Assembly (NCBI GenBank): GCA_034509495.1
Contig: CM067522.1
Coordinates: 21,717,500-21,781,499, forward strand
DNA length: 64,000 bases
Reading direction: 5' to 3'
Source of the DNA: Acestrorhynchus altus
Lineage: Eukaryota > Chordata > Actinopteri > Characiformes > Acestrorhynchidae
In this document: positions 33,465 through 44,545 of the stretch, in pieces
How positions within the stretch are numbered: the stretch's first letter is position 1
Layout: every line of letters begins with the position of its first letter
Notes under the pieces: model-generated
Databases searched by the model: none
What the model saw: only the letters and a program-made list of their open reading frames with translations
What the model was told of the DNA's origin: nothing
Made by a program: the position numbers and the translations under genes

Positions 33465-33935
33465 TTTCACCCTGATCTTCAATGATCAGGACCCCACAGG
33501 ACCACCACAGAGCAGATATTATGTGGGTGGTGGGTCATTCTCAGCACTGCAGTCACACTGACATGGTGGTGCTGTGTTAGTGTGCTTTGCTGGTACGAGT
33601 GGATCAGACACAGCAGTGCTGCTGGAGTGTTTAAACACTGTGTCCACTCACTGTCCACTCTATTAGACACTCCTACCGAGTGTCTCCACCTTGTAGATGT
33701 AAAGTCAGAGACAGAAGCTCATCTGTTTCTGCACAGTTTGTGTTGGTCGTCCTCTAGTCCTTCATCAGTGCTCACAGGACGCTGCCCACAGGACGCTGTC
33801 GGCTGGACATTTCTGGTTGGTGGACTGTTCTCGGTCCAGCAGTGACACTGAGGGGTTTAAACACTCCATCAGCACTGCTGTGTCTGATCCACTCGTACCA
33901 GCGCAACACACACTAACACCACCACCACCATGTAT
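33465..33935. mobile_element. Foldback MITE family C, fullest copy
   Basis: Left part: CAATGATCAGGACCCCACAG, GGTGGGTCATTCTCAGCACT, GGATCAGACACAGCAGTGCT, CACTGTGTCCACTCACTGTC. Right part repeats it inverted: AGCACTGCTGTGTCTGATCC, ACTCGTACCAGCGCAACACA, ACACCACCACCACCATGT. So the element folds on itself, with a central loop that includes AGTCAGAGACAGAAGC and CCTTCATCAGTGCTCACAGG. Other copies: 41695-41760, 55500-55615, 59340-59640. No coding content; probably hAT-like by resemblance, not shown. Confidence 0.75.
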
Positions 33936-34594
33936 TTGAACTGAATTTGAACAGGTGGCTGTCGAGTGTAGTTGTACCAGTTCCCTCATTTGCATATTAT
34001 GCATTGTCTCTTATGCATATCAATTACAGATCACAGTCGAATCTCAGTGGTGGTTTTTGTCCATATCGTGGTTCTCTAGTGAGTGGGTCGACTGTATTGT
34101 ACAATGGGGGGAATGTCAATAGTGTCTGGAGTGGAGTCCGTCCGTGTCTGTGGTAATCTGTTTCTCAGCAGGGGTTTGTGGGTAAATAGGCGCGAATGGC
34201 AGATGGAGGTTGGACTGTTTCGGTCGATGTGAACAAGCGTCAGTGAACTTCAGGGCATCTGCTGGGTCGGAGGAGGGGTGGGTGTGAAGAGTGACCTGGT
34301 TTGTGGTTTCCTTTGGGGGAATAGCTGAACGCTGTTTGGAGAAGAAAATGTGGAGAATGGTATGAATGCAGAATCAGGACTTGTTGCTAGGGTGGCACAT
34401 GGGTTCTAGATCCAATTTCAGCTTTCCCGGGACCGCCATGAACTTGGAAATGAGAATGTCAGCTCTATCCTGACACAAAGGGCCTCAGAAGTCACACTTA
34501 TCACAGGTGATAACAAAAGCGTCTTGGAATCCAGATCTCGCTCAGCTCTCAGGAACAGGCGATCAAGGTTCATGGATGCTAGATTCTCGTTTAA
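33936..34594. other. Gene-free stretch, nothing recognised
   Basis: Unique-looking sequence with no coding or repeat signal that I can name. Confidence 0.5.
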
Positions 34595-34810
34595 CCTCTT
34601 GACAGCCGTCCAAATAAAATAAGAAACAACCCGAATGTCCTTTATTATTTATTATTTATGTATCAGTCATATCCCTTCTCAGGACTTTTATTCTGAAATT
34701 TAAACACTGTGTGAGCAAAGAGAGCTAACAACCCCTCCCCCCTCATTTTCCTCCATCACCCATAATCTGGATCAGTGACCTCATTAACCCCGTCCTCGCC
34801 CCTGATTCAC
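34595..34810 (+). repeat. Dispersed repeat R, copy without tandem expansion
   Basis: CCGTCCAAATAAAATAAGAA, TCAGGACTTTTATTCTGAAA and AACACTGTGTGAGCAAAG occur in the same order as the other R copies. The GC-box part is present once, in altered form (ACCCCGTCCTCGCCCCTG). Confidence 0.7.
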
Positions 34811-34879
34811 ATAGTCCAAGTTGCTTTAGTCATCACCTGTGACATGGTGCCTTCCCGGGTTGATGTTTAGGAAACAGGC

Positions 34880-35110
34880 TTTTCTTTCATTCATCTGCTT
34901 ATCGGCTTCTTTCCGGTTGGCGTCATGGTGGGTCTAGAGACCAGGAACAGGCAGGAATATCCCCTGGACAGGCGGCAAGTCCATCACAGGGCAGCACACA
35001 CTCCAAATCACTCACACACACATAAAGGGGCAGTTCTTCTACTGTCACACCAAATTCCTAATGGACTCCTGGAGCTGCACACACTCTACCTGCCACGCCA
35101 ACCATTAACA
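34880..35110 (+). repeat. Family L repeat, copy with little (CA)n growth
   Basis: ATATCCCCTGGACAGGCGGC, AAGTCCATCACAGGGCAGCA and CTCACACACACATAAAGGGG follow the order of the copies at 4345 and 17500, but here the CA tract is only a few units. Confidence 0.6.
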
Positions 35111-35284
35111 AACTAGTCTTATGAAAAAAAGGCCATGTTTGTAATATTTTTGACACTGAAATAAAGTAGTGTTGTCAAACGTAGACTTATAACAAGAACT
35201 AATTTTTGGGGACGATACATTTTCCTAAAAATGATTATATTGCAATTAAACCCTTTTAAACTTTTCGAAATGTAGACTAATTTT

Positions 35285-35545
35285 ATGGGATGTTTTCGTA
35301 GTTTCATGTACTTTTATTCATCAAAACATCAGAGACGTATTTATAGGAGACAGATATTATTTTCAGGAGATTCTAAACTTCTCATTTGTCTTCATTTGGA
35401 TGTAAATATTAACAGAATTTAATAAAATTTCATCTTAAATTCTGTTAATATTTACATCCAAATGAAGACAAATGAGAAGTTTAGAATCACCTGAAAATAA
35501 TATGTGTCTCCTATAAATTCTGTTAATATTTATTAAATTCTGCAA
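35285..35545. mobile_element. Near-perfect hairpin element (84-bp arms)
   Basis: Left arm 35339-35422 and right arm 35435-35518 are inverted copies with, by my reading, two mismatches in 84, around a 12-bp spacer. Arm content runs ATTTATAGGAGACA...TTATTTTCAGG...CTTCTCATTTGTCTTCATTT...GTTAATATT direction. Single-arm relatives lie at 1960-2135 and 23755-23880. No coding content. Confidence 0.85.
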
Positions 35546-35639
35546 ATTCTTTCATATGTAATCAAAAAATTTCTTTTTTTTTTTTTGCTTATAATAGAAA
35601 AACATATCTTGATCCAGAGCTGAAATTGAAAGAATTTCC

Positions 35640-35780
35640 TTTGTTTGTCATGATTAGATTCACAAGGACATTTATAAAAATAAGTTCAGAATATTTGACG
35701 GTGGTCCGAATAAAATACAAAAAAACAACCTGAATATTGTTCATTATTTTTGTTCTCTTTGTATGTATCTGTATTTTGAG
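35640..35780 (+). repeat. Dispersed repeat R fragment
   Basis: ACATTTATAAAAATAAGTTC, GGTCCGAATAAAATAC and AACAACCTGAATATTGTTCA match the AT-rich half of R at 34595 and, reversed, at 37745-37830. Confidence 0.6.
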
Positions 35781-36434
35781 GACAGTGGGTGGTAATGCGT
35801 CCTGTCCCATATATACCGATGTGGCGATACTGTAGCCCATGTCCCTGACACAGTTGATTATAGACATACACAATCACGCACTGGACTGATGTAATAGTCA
35901 CGGTGTAGGAAGAGTTGACGATGCGCTGTATAGTACGGCGCTGTGCAGTCGCTGTTTTAAACTGCCGAAGCCTTAAACCCTGTGAGAGATAATGATCAGT
36001 CTAACTGTTGTTTCTGCTCATCAGCTGGAAGTTACCGTTACACCAGGTGTTCCGAACGTATTTTGCTCTAACGACCGTTCATTAGAACGTGCTCAGCTGA
36101 GGCCATCTCCACAGGGAGAGCGAGAGAGCGAGAGAGTGACTGTGTAGATCTCTATTGAACACCGTATCTGCAGATGATGCCACAGTTGGTGTCTTGTTAC
36201 AGGCAAATGAATGAAGCCACAGTGATGATAATGTCACGATCTAATGCTTCATCCATAAATGTGGAAGTGAAATATTCAGCAATCGGTGACAAATACAGCC
36301 TGCAGCTCAGTGTGTTTATAGTAACGGCTGTGTTTCCTGCGATTGTCCTCGTAAGTCTTGTTGTGACTGGTGGGGAGCGTCACTGAAGGCCATGCCGCGT
36401 CTCAGACGTGCAGACGCACAGCGCAGATCCTGCG
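35781..36434. other. Gene-free stretch, nothing recognised
   Basis: Unique-looking DNA; one purine-rich patch (GAGAGCGAGAGAGCGAGAGA) near 36116. Confidence 0.5.
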
Positions 36435-36790
36435 CAGACGTGTAAAATTCAGGTCAGGTTTGGGTGTATATTATAGTGTTTGTTAAGGGGTAGGTTAAGG
36501 TTAGGTTTATGTTTGGTTTGGTTGTAGATTACCAAGTAGTTACGTTGTAGATTAAGGTGTAGATTAAAGTGTCAATTCAGGTTAATGTGTAGATTTAGGT
36601 GGAGGTTATGTCTAAATGAATGCAGATTAAAGTGTAGGTGATTGTGTAAGTTTAGCTGTAGATTAAGTTTAGGTGTAGCTTATTTCCAAGTGAATTCAGA
36701 TTAAAGTGTAGATGATGGTGTAGGTTAAGGTGTAGGTTAAGTGCAGGTTACATTTAGGTTTAGGTGCAGGTGAACGTGTAGTTCCGCAGA
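36435..36790. repeat. Degenerate GTGTAGGTTAAG minisatellite
   Basis: Irregular 11-18-bp words (GTGTAGATTAAG, AGGTTAAGGTTAGGTTTA, TGTAGGTTAAGGTG) fill the interval. No fixed period. Confidence 0.7.
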
Positions 36791-37137
36791 TTTGAGATTG
36801 ATGTATTATTGTCTGGTTACAGTAACGTTGATTTTGACAGTCGACTCTAAGAGGACTGAAGTATTTTCTCGCGGCAGTGAGTCATTTTACACAGTTAGTC
36901 GTGTTTTGCACTGATGTAATACACTGGTGTGGAAATGATGTGCGTGTTGGAGTCAAGTGCGCTCAAAGCTGCACTTTTTCAGTCGGGGAGTGAAATTGAT
37001 TTAATGAAGAGAACAGTCGGAGGGTGAGAATCCGTCAGCGCCGAAACAAGCGTTTGTGTCTCGTCTCGCAATGCCAATTAGTGCTGCGCACAGAAAGAGA
37101 TGAATAGTGCTGTCAGTCTGCAGCGCAGGTGCCATGC

Positions 37138-37139
<2 letters not shown>

Positions 37140-37194
<55 letters not shown>
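37140..37194. repeat. (GT)n microsatellite
   Basis: 27 GT units. Confidence 0.95.
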
Positions 37195-37195
<1 letters not shown>

Positions 37196-37534
37196 TTTTC
37201 AGTAACTTTGTAATCTTGGAGCTAATGTCTTTGGTTCCACTTCTTGGCTCCACTTGCGCTGCTGTGTTTTCAGTGGCATTTCGCCGCCGCTTTGTCCTCA
37301 AATCCCCTTCCCCATTAGACAACACCGAACACAACGCACTGCCTTCTTTGTCTTTCCGAACGTTCCCCAAAGTTCTCACTCACGATAATTTACTGCGCTT
37401 CTCTAAATGTCGTAGAAGAACCATCTTTCGTTCCATTAACTATTAGAACCAGAGATCCACACTTTGCAGGCAGTTGCATGATACACATACCTTAAACTAC
37501 AAATCTAATCCCAGTTTAAATCCCAAAAGATTTT

Positions 37535-37830
37535 GATCAGAGAGAGGGGGCGGGGCTGATGCTCAACCTGCATACAGACTCTGACTGATCAGAGAGAGGG
37601 GGCGGGGCTGATGCTCAACCTGCATACAGACTCTGACTGATCAGAGAGAGGGGGCGGGGCTGAGAAAATGAGAAGGGAGGGGCTGTTTGCTTGTTCTTTG
37701 CTTACACAGTGTTCAAATTTCAGAATAAAAGTCCTGAGAAAGGATAATACTGATACACAAATTACCAAAATAGTAAAGAACATTCAGGTTGTTATTTATT
37801 TTATTTGGACCAATTATTTTGAAGAACTTA
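37535..37830 (-). repeat. Dispersed repeat R with three 52-bp GC-box repeats, inverted copy
   Basis: Tandem units start at 37535, 37587 and 37639 with the same 52-bp period, each with GAGAGAGGGGGCGGGGCTGA. The rest of R follows in reverse (TGTTTGCTTGTTCTTTGC, CAGAATAAAAGTCCTGAGAA). It is the mirror image of 32525-32805, 4.9 kb away. Confidence 0.9.
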
Positions 37831-38290
37831 CTTTTATAAATATCATTAGCTCATAAACAGTCTGGATGATCAGGAGATTTGAAGTGATTTTAGTCCTTAT
37901 AAGTGAAAAAACACAAAATGAAAACTACAAACACAAGAAGCCTTTTAGCCCCGCCTCTTTTCTCTGTTTACAGACAGGTGCTGCACAAACAGCTTTACAA
38001 AAATTTGTATAGTATATAAATGAAGTTTCCGTATCTAATATTAATATCAACATTGTTTTGTGTTATATTGAGTTGTATTAGATTTTGCTGTGTTATGTTG
38101 TTACATTGTGCTGTGTTGGGTTGTGTGTTTTTGATTGTGCTTCGCTGTGTGATATACGGCTGGGCCGTGTGATATGTTGTGTTTTGTTTTTGTGCTGCGA
38201 CACTGAGGTCAGTCATTGTACTGTAGCCTGTCATCTTAATGGAGCACAGACTGAGACTTCCAGCACTAATCACCCAAAAAATGACTGGAG

Positions 38291-38292
<2 letters not shown>
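37831..38292. other. Gene-free stretch, TG-rich
   Basis: Loose TGTGTTG/TTGTGTTG words at 38055-38200; otherwise nothing. Confidence 0.5.

Positions 38293-38348
<56 letters not shown>
38293..38348. repeat. (CA)n microsatellite
   Basis: 28 CA units. Confidence 0.95.
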
Positions 38349-38349
<1 letters not shown>

Positions 38350-38884
38350 TTTTGGATTCTGATTTTATTCTTAAAACATTAAATAAACTAATAACATTCA
38401 GGGAGTTTTAGGGCCACAGTTTGTCATAAACGGCGTGTGTGACGTATGTAATGACCGCTGTGTCCTGGTGTAAAACCCCACGTCTCCGTACAGCCCAAAG
38501 CCTCTCTGTTCAGGAGCGCGGCATCGGAACATTAGGCTGCTGGTGGGGGTCGTGATTGTGACTGAATGCTTATGACTCTAAAATGGTTTCACATCGGCCC
38601 CCTCCCACCGTCCGCAGGCTCAGTATCGTACAGCTAATCAGGGAACGTGCTCCAACCGGAACGACCGAAACCTCAACAGTCTGTCTTCACACGCCTCACC
38701 AAGGTCAGAGATATCGGCGCCTCGGCCTTCTCCACCTGTTAAAGTTGCACTGCAGTGTTTTTCAGCTTATTCTAATCAGCTGCTTCTGTAGTGTACAGAT
38801 AATGCAGTGTTGTGGCCTTTCTAAAGAAAAATAACATCAAAACACTGAGAACAAAAGTTAATGGACAGGTGCTTCAGTGGCTTC
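38349..38884. other. Gene-free stretch before array 2
   Basis: Low-repeat, moderately GC-rich at 38440-38740. An 83-codon open frame at 38583-38834 lacks recognisable content. Confidence 0.45.
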
Positions 38885-41240
38885 CCACTGCAGTTTATCA
38901 GAAACACAGTCCGGTAGCCGGTATTAAAGATCAGTAACAGTGTAGTTACTGAAACTGTATCAGAAACACAGTCCGGTAGCCGGTATTAAAGATCAGTAGC
39001 AGTGTAGTTACTGAAACTGTATCAGAAACACAGTCCGGTAGCCGGTTAAAGATCAGCAGTGTAGTTACTGAAACTGTATCAGAAACACAGTCCAGTAGCC
39101 GGTATTAAAGATCAGTAACAGTGTAGTTACTGAAACTGTATCAGAAACACAGTCCGCTAGTCGTATTAAAGATCAGCAGCAGTAGTTACTGAAATTGTAT
39201 CAGAAACACAGTCCGGTAGCTGTATTAAAGATCAGTAAAAGTGTAGTTACTGAAACTGTATCAGAAACACAGTCCGGTAGCCTGTATTAAAGATCAGCAG
39301 TGTAGTTACTGAAACTGTATCAGAAACACAGTCCGCAGTCGTATTAAAGATCACAGTGTAGTTACTGAAACTGTATCAGAAACACAGTCCGGTAGCCGGT
39401 ATTAAAGATCACAGCAGTGTAGTTACTGAAACTGTATCAGAAACACAGTCCGGTAGCCGGTATTAAAGATCAGTTACAGTGTAGTTACTGAAACTGTATC
39501 AGAAACACAGTCCGGTAGCCGGTATTAAAGATCAACAGTGTAGTTACTGAAACTGTATCAGAAACACAGTCCGGTAGCCGTATTAAAGATCAGCAGCAGT
39601 GTAGTTACTGAAACCGTATCAGAAACACAGTCCGGTAGCCGCATAAAGATCACCAGTGTAGCACTGAAACTGTATCAGAAACACAGTCCGTAGCCGAAGA
39701 AGATCAGCAGTGTAGTTACTGAAACTGTATCAGAAACACACAGTCCGTAGCCGGGTATTAAAGATCAACAGTGTAGTTACTGAAACTGTATCAGAAACAC
39801 AGTCCGTAGCCGTATTGAAGATCAGCAGTAGTGTAGTTAATAAACTGTATCAGAAACACAGTCCGGTAGCCGGTATTAAAGATCAGTTACAGTGTAGTTA
39901 CTGAAACTGTACTAGAAACACAGTCCGGTAGCCTGCATAAAGATCAGTGTAGTTACTGAAACTGTATCAGAAACACAAACCGCAGCCGTATTAAAGATCA
40001 GCAGCAGTGTAGTTACTTTCGAAACTGTATCGAACGAGTCCGTAGCCGGCATTAAAAGATCAACAGTGTAGTTACTGAAACCAAACAGAAACACAGTCCG
40101 GTAGCCGCATAAAGATCAGCAGTGTAGTTACTTAAACTGTATCAGAAACACAGTCCGCAGCTGGTATTAAAGATCAACAGTGTAGTTACTGAAACTGTAT
40201 CAAGAAACAGCAAACCGTGCCGGTATTAAAAGATCAACAGTGCGTAGTTACTGAAACTGTATCAGAAACACAGTCCGCAGCCGGTATTAAAGATCAACAG
40301 TGTAGTTACTGAAACTGTATCAGAAACACAGTCCGTAGCCGTATTAAAGATCCGCAGAGCATGTAGTTACTGAAACTGTACAGAAACACAGTCCGTAGCT
40401 GGTATTAAAGATCAGTAACAGTGTAGCATTGAACCGTATCAGAAACACAGTCCGGTAGCTGGTATTAAAGATCAGTAACAGTGTAGTTATTACTGAAACT
40501 GTATCAGAAACACAGTCCCGTAGCTGGTATTAAAGATCGCAGTAGTTACTGAAACTGTATCAAACAGTCCGCAGCCGTATAAGACCAAAAATAGGTGTAA
40601 GTTACTGAAACCGCATTAGAAACACAGTCCGTAATGTATTAAAGATCAGCAGCAGGGTTACTGAAACTGTATCAGAAACACAGTCCGCAGTCGGTATTAA
40701 AGATCAGTAACAGTGTAGTTACTGAAACTGTATCACAGAAACACAACCGGGTAGCCGGTACAAAGATCAGTAGCAGTGTAGTTACCGAAACTGTATCAGA
40801 AACACAAACTGCAGTCGGTATTAGCTAAAGATCGCGCAGTGTAGTTACTGAAATCATCAGAAACACAGTCCGGTAGCCGTATTAAAGATCAGCAGCAGTG
40901 TAGTTACTGAAACTGCAATAGAAACAGTCCGTAGCCGGCATAAAGATCACAGCAGTGTAGTTACTGAAACTGTATCAGAAACACAGTCCGCAGCCGGCTA
41001 AAGATCAGCAGCAGTGTAGTTACTGAAACTGTATCAGAAACACAGTCCGCAGCCGTATTAAAGATCAGCAGTGTAGTTACTGAAACTAAACAGAAACACA
41101 GTCCGTAGCCGTATTAAAGATCAGCAGTGGAAGTTACTGGAACCGTATCAGAAACACAGTCCGTAGCCGTATTAAAGATCAGCAGCAGTGTAGTTACGAA
41201 ACTGTATCAGAAACACAAACCGCAGCCGGCTAAAGACCAT
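38885..41240 (+). repeat. Minisatellite array 2, same unit as array 1
   Basis: About 40 tandem copies of the unit described for array 1, in the same orientation. Units near the left edge are regular (CCGGTAGCCGGTATTAAAG), whereas from about 39650 onward many have lost or altered bases (CCGTAGCCG, GCATAAAGATC, AAACCG). It ends abruptly at about 41240. Confidence 0.97.
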
Positions 41241-42651
41241 ACCGTTGTTGTTCTGTGTAAATAATTAAAATCCTAAGTGACATCTTTAATATCTGTTGTT
41301 TTGAGTTTAATTGTAGTGAGCTGGCGTAATTTAAATTACGGAGTCTCTTTTGGGTGTCCCCAGTCAGTGATGCTGTTCTGAAACATATGGATCAAGCTCC
41401 TGACACCAGCTCATGTCCAGTGTCCAGTCTGAGTGAAGGAAAGCACCCAGGGTCAGTCCATCTGTCAATCAATGGGGTGTCTGAGCTGTCCAGCTCTTTT
41501 TGTATCTGTGGTGTAAGTGTGTGCGCGGCGCTCTGTCAGACTGTTGCCTCTAGAGTTTCTTTAATTGAACCTCGATCAGCTGCGTCTGTAATAATACAGT
41601 CGTACTGCCCATTGACTTCCATACTGATTGTATTCAGCTGCTTTTCTGCTCTTTTCTCATTCAATGTTAAATGGGGGAAAGCAGACCTTACATCTGGCAT
41701 GCGGAGACACTCGGTAGGAGTGTCTGATAGAGTGGACAGTGAGTGGACACAGTGGACTTGCGTTTTAATTCAGCAGCCCAGTGAATCAGTACTCGGATTA
41801 AACGTATCTTTAGTTGTACAAGCCACTTTTACAATTATATAACTACAATATGAAATATTCAACGTACGTTTGTTTCACACACGTCGTTTCACTTATTCAG
41901 AACCTACAGCACTGCGAACAATTCAGCCCCGGTGATGAAAGATTCATCGCAGTGTCCACAGGTCGTTTTCACTTTTCTGTTTCGGCAGACGCGAGGGATG
42001 GTGTTGGGAACGAGGGGATTGAAGGGAAGTGCTGGAGGAGTGTGTTTCGTGTGAACTAACCCCCCCCAGACGAAGTTAATCCTGACACTGTGGAGTGTTT
42101 AGTTATCCTCCTGCAGCTGCCTCTGAACCTCGCTCTAAATCGGACTGCCCACCCTGTTGCACCACCCTCCGCTGAGTAAATGCGTTCATTGTCCGTTGCA
42201 TTTCAGCGGAGGAGCAGCTCCTCACTCATAAATTATGATATGTATTATTAACGTCCCCTGCTCTCTAATGCCCTGCAGTGATGTGTCCCCCGTAATGCGC
42301 TGCAGCTGCACGACGCGAACCCTACCGGACGTCTCGCAGGCCGTCAAACACGACGTACGCAAATGAACCCGATAAACAACACTATCATTATCTCTCTTCT
42401 TTCCGTCTCCCTCGCTTTTCTCTTACATGTCTCACTGTCTCACTCACCCTCTCTTACCTTCCCATCGTCTCACTCACCTTGTCTCTCTTACCTTCTCGCT
42501 GTCTCGCCACTTTCTTTACTTTCACTCTTGTCGCTTCTCACAATCTCGCCTCACGCCCCTCCCTCTTCTGTCTCACATGTTACTGCTTCTCTTAATTCAA
42601 CTGTTCATCAAAGCTTTCCACAAAAATTTAAGTCTTCAAGGCATTTGTTTT
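41241..42651. other. Mostly gene-free stretch
   Basis: A family C fragment (GTAGGAGTGTCTGATAGAGT, GGACAGTGAGTGGACACAGT) lies at 41695-41760. A 162-codon frame at 41354-41842 overlaps that fragment and has no motif. A pyrimidine-rich patch (CTCACTGTCTC words) runs at 42390-42570. Confidence 0.5.
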
Positions 42652-42656
42652 GTGTG

Positions 42657-42696
<40 letters not shown>

Positions 42697-42706
42697 TGTG
42701 TGTGTG
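42652..42706. repeat. (GT)n microsatellite
   Basis: GT run with one GTAT interruption. Confidence 0.93.
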
Positions 42707-42775
42707 ACTTCACTCTTCAATCAATGTTCCAAACATCTGCCCATTCATGAAAATCATAACATAACTGCTTTTCCA

Positions 42776-43376
42776 CTCTACTCCACTCTACTCCACTCTA
42801 CTGTACTCTACTGTACTCTACTCCACTCTGCTGTACTCTACTGTACTCTACTCCACTCTGCTGTACTCTACTGTACGCTACTCCACTCTACTCCACTCTA
42901 CTCCACTCTGCTGTACTCTACTGTACTCTACTCCACCTACTGTACTCTACTCCACTCTACTCTACTGTACTCTACTCCACTCTACTCCACTCTACTGTAC
43001 TCCACCATACTGTACTCCACTCCTTCTCCACTCTACTGTACTCTACTCCACTCTACTACTGTACTCTACTCCACTCTACTCCACTATACTGTACTCCACC
43101 ATACTGTACTCCACTCTTCTCCACTCTACTGTACTCTACTCCACTCTACTCCACTATACTGTACTCCACTCTTCTCCACTCTACTCCACTCTACTCCACT
43201 CTACTGTACTCTATTCCACTCTACTGTACTCCACTCTACTCCACTCTACTCTACAATACTGTACTCCACTCTACTCCACTCTACTCTACAATACTGTACT
43301 CCACTCTACTCCACTCTACTCTACAATACTGTACTCCACTCTACTCCACTCTACTGTACTCCACTCTACTCTTGGT
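42776..43376. repeat. 10-bp minisatellite (CTCTACTCCA/CTCTACTGTA)
   Basis: Roughly 60 decamers in which CCA and GTA alternate irregularly. Larger blocks repeat too, for example about 45-bp blocks with CTCTACTCTACAATACTGTA at 43245-43335. All six reading frames stay open for long stretches because the repeat lacks stops; this is not coding. Confidence 0.95.
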
Positions 43377-43899
43377 TCCAGATGAGTGAAGTAAGGGTTA
43401 AAACATGATGTGTAAATGGGACGCAGACATTCCGCTCTGCTGCTGTACTGTGTGTTACTGTGTGTTTAGTTTACTGTGTCACACTGTGAAGATGCCGATC
43501 GAACATCGCTATTTGTTCGTAACTCCTCCCGTACTTGAAGACAGTGGTCAGAACCCGAGCTGAATTAAGAGCCCTTCCAGCATTAAGCACTGTTCAGCTT
43601 GACTCACCATCCCTCAAGATGCAGGAAGACAAGCATCCCGACTCTTTGTGTCCTAGAACCAGTAGAAACGAACTTCCCTAGTCCAAGAGCCTAGTCACGC
43701 CACTTCAAGCAGACTGAAGACCATCTCTTTCTCAGAGCGTTTAACTCCTTAAAGGATTATAATCATACTGAATGTTTGGGGTATTGAGGTCCAATCTGAC
43801 ATCTGCTTCTGAGATTGAGGAATCTCTGGATTCTGGCTTCTATGAACTAGTCAAAGACATTTTCCGAGTGAACAGCAAAGCTCTTCTGTAAGTCGTACA

Positions 43900-44545
43900 A
43901 AGTGATCAGACTGACCGACCTGAGAGTAATCTAGTAGCGTATACTGGTCAGGAGACTGGCCTGACCCACTCTGAGAGTAATCTAGTAGAGTATACTGGTC
44001 AGAGACTCCGACTGACCCGACTCTGAGAGTAATCTAGTTGCGTATACTGGTCAGAGACTCTGTCTGACCCACTCTGAGAGTAATCTAGTAGCGTATACTG
44101 GTTGTGAGACTGGCCTGACCCGACTCTGAGAGTAATCTAGTAGCGTATACTGGTCAGAGACTCGGTTCACCCACTCTGAGAGTAATCTAGTACGATACTG
44201 GTCAGAGACTCAATTGATCTCGACTGAGAGTAATCTAGTATTTATACTGGTCAGAGACTCCGTCTGACCCGACTCTGAGAGTAATCTAGTAGTGTATACT
44301 GGTCAGAGACTCAGTCTGACCAGATCTGAGAGTAATCTAGTAGCGTATACTGGTCAGAGACTCCGTCTGACCCGACTCTGAGAGTAATCTAGTAGTGTAT
44401 ACTGGTCAGAGACTCGCCTGACCCGACTCTGAGAGTGGCAGATGTGATACTGGTCAGAGACTCGCCTGACCCGAATTTGAGTAATCTAGTAGCGTATACT
44501 GGTCAGAGACTGCCTGACCCGACTCTGAGTAATCTAGCGTATACT
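43900..44545. repeat. 52-bp minisatellite
   Basis: About 12 copies of a unit that reads GAGAGTAATCTAGTAGCGTA, TACTGGTCAGAGACTC, (G/C)(G/C)(C/T)CTGACCCGACTCT. Small deletions are common in the later copies. Confidence 0.95.

Noticed and set aside
36435..36790. Interstitial telomere repeat
   Set aside because: Words like GGTTAAGGTTAGG look telomere-like, but the TTAGGG hexamer never repeats in tandem.
41354..41842. 162-codon open frame on the plus strand
   Set aside because: It overlaps a family C transposon fragment and has no motif or exon-like borders.
42650..43408. 252-codon open frame on the plus strand
   Set aside because: It is the translation of the CTCTACTCCA/CTCTACTGTA decamer array, whose units contain no stop in this frame.
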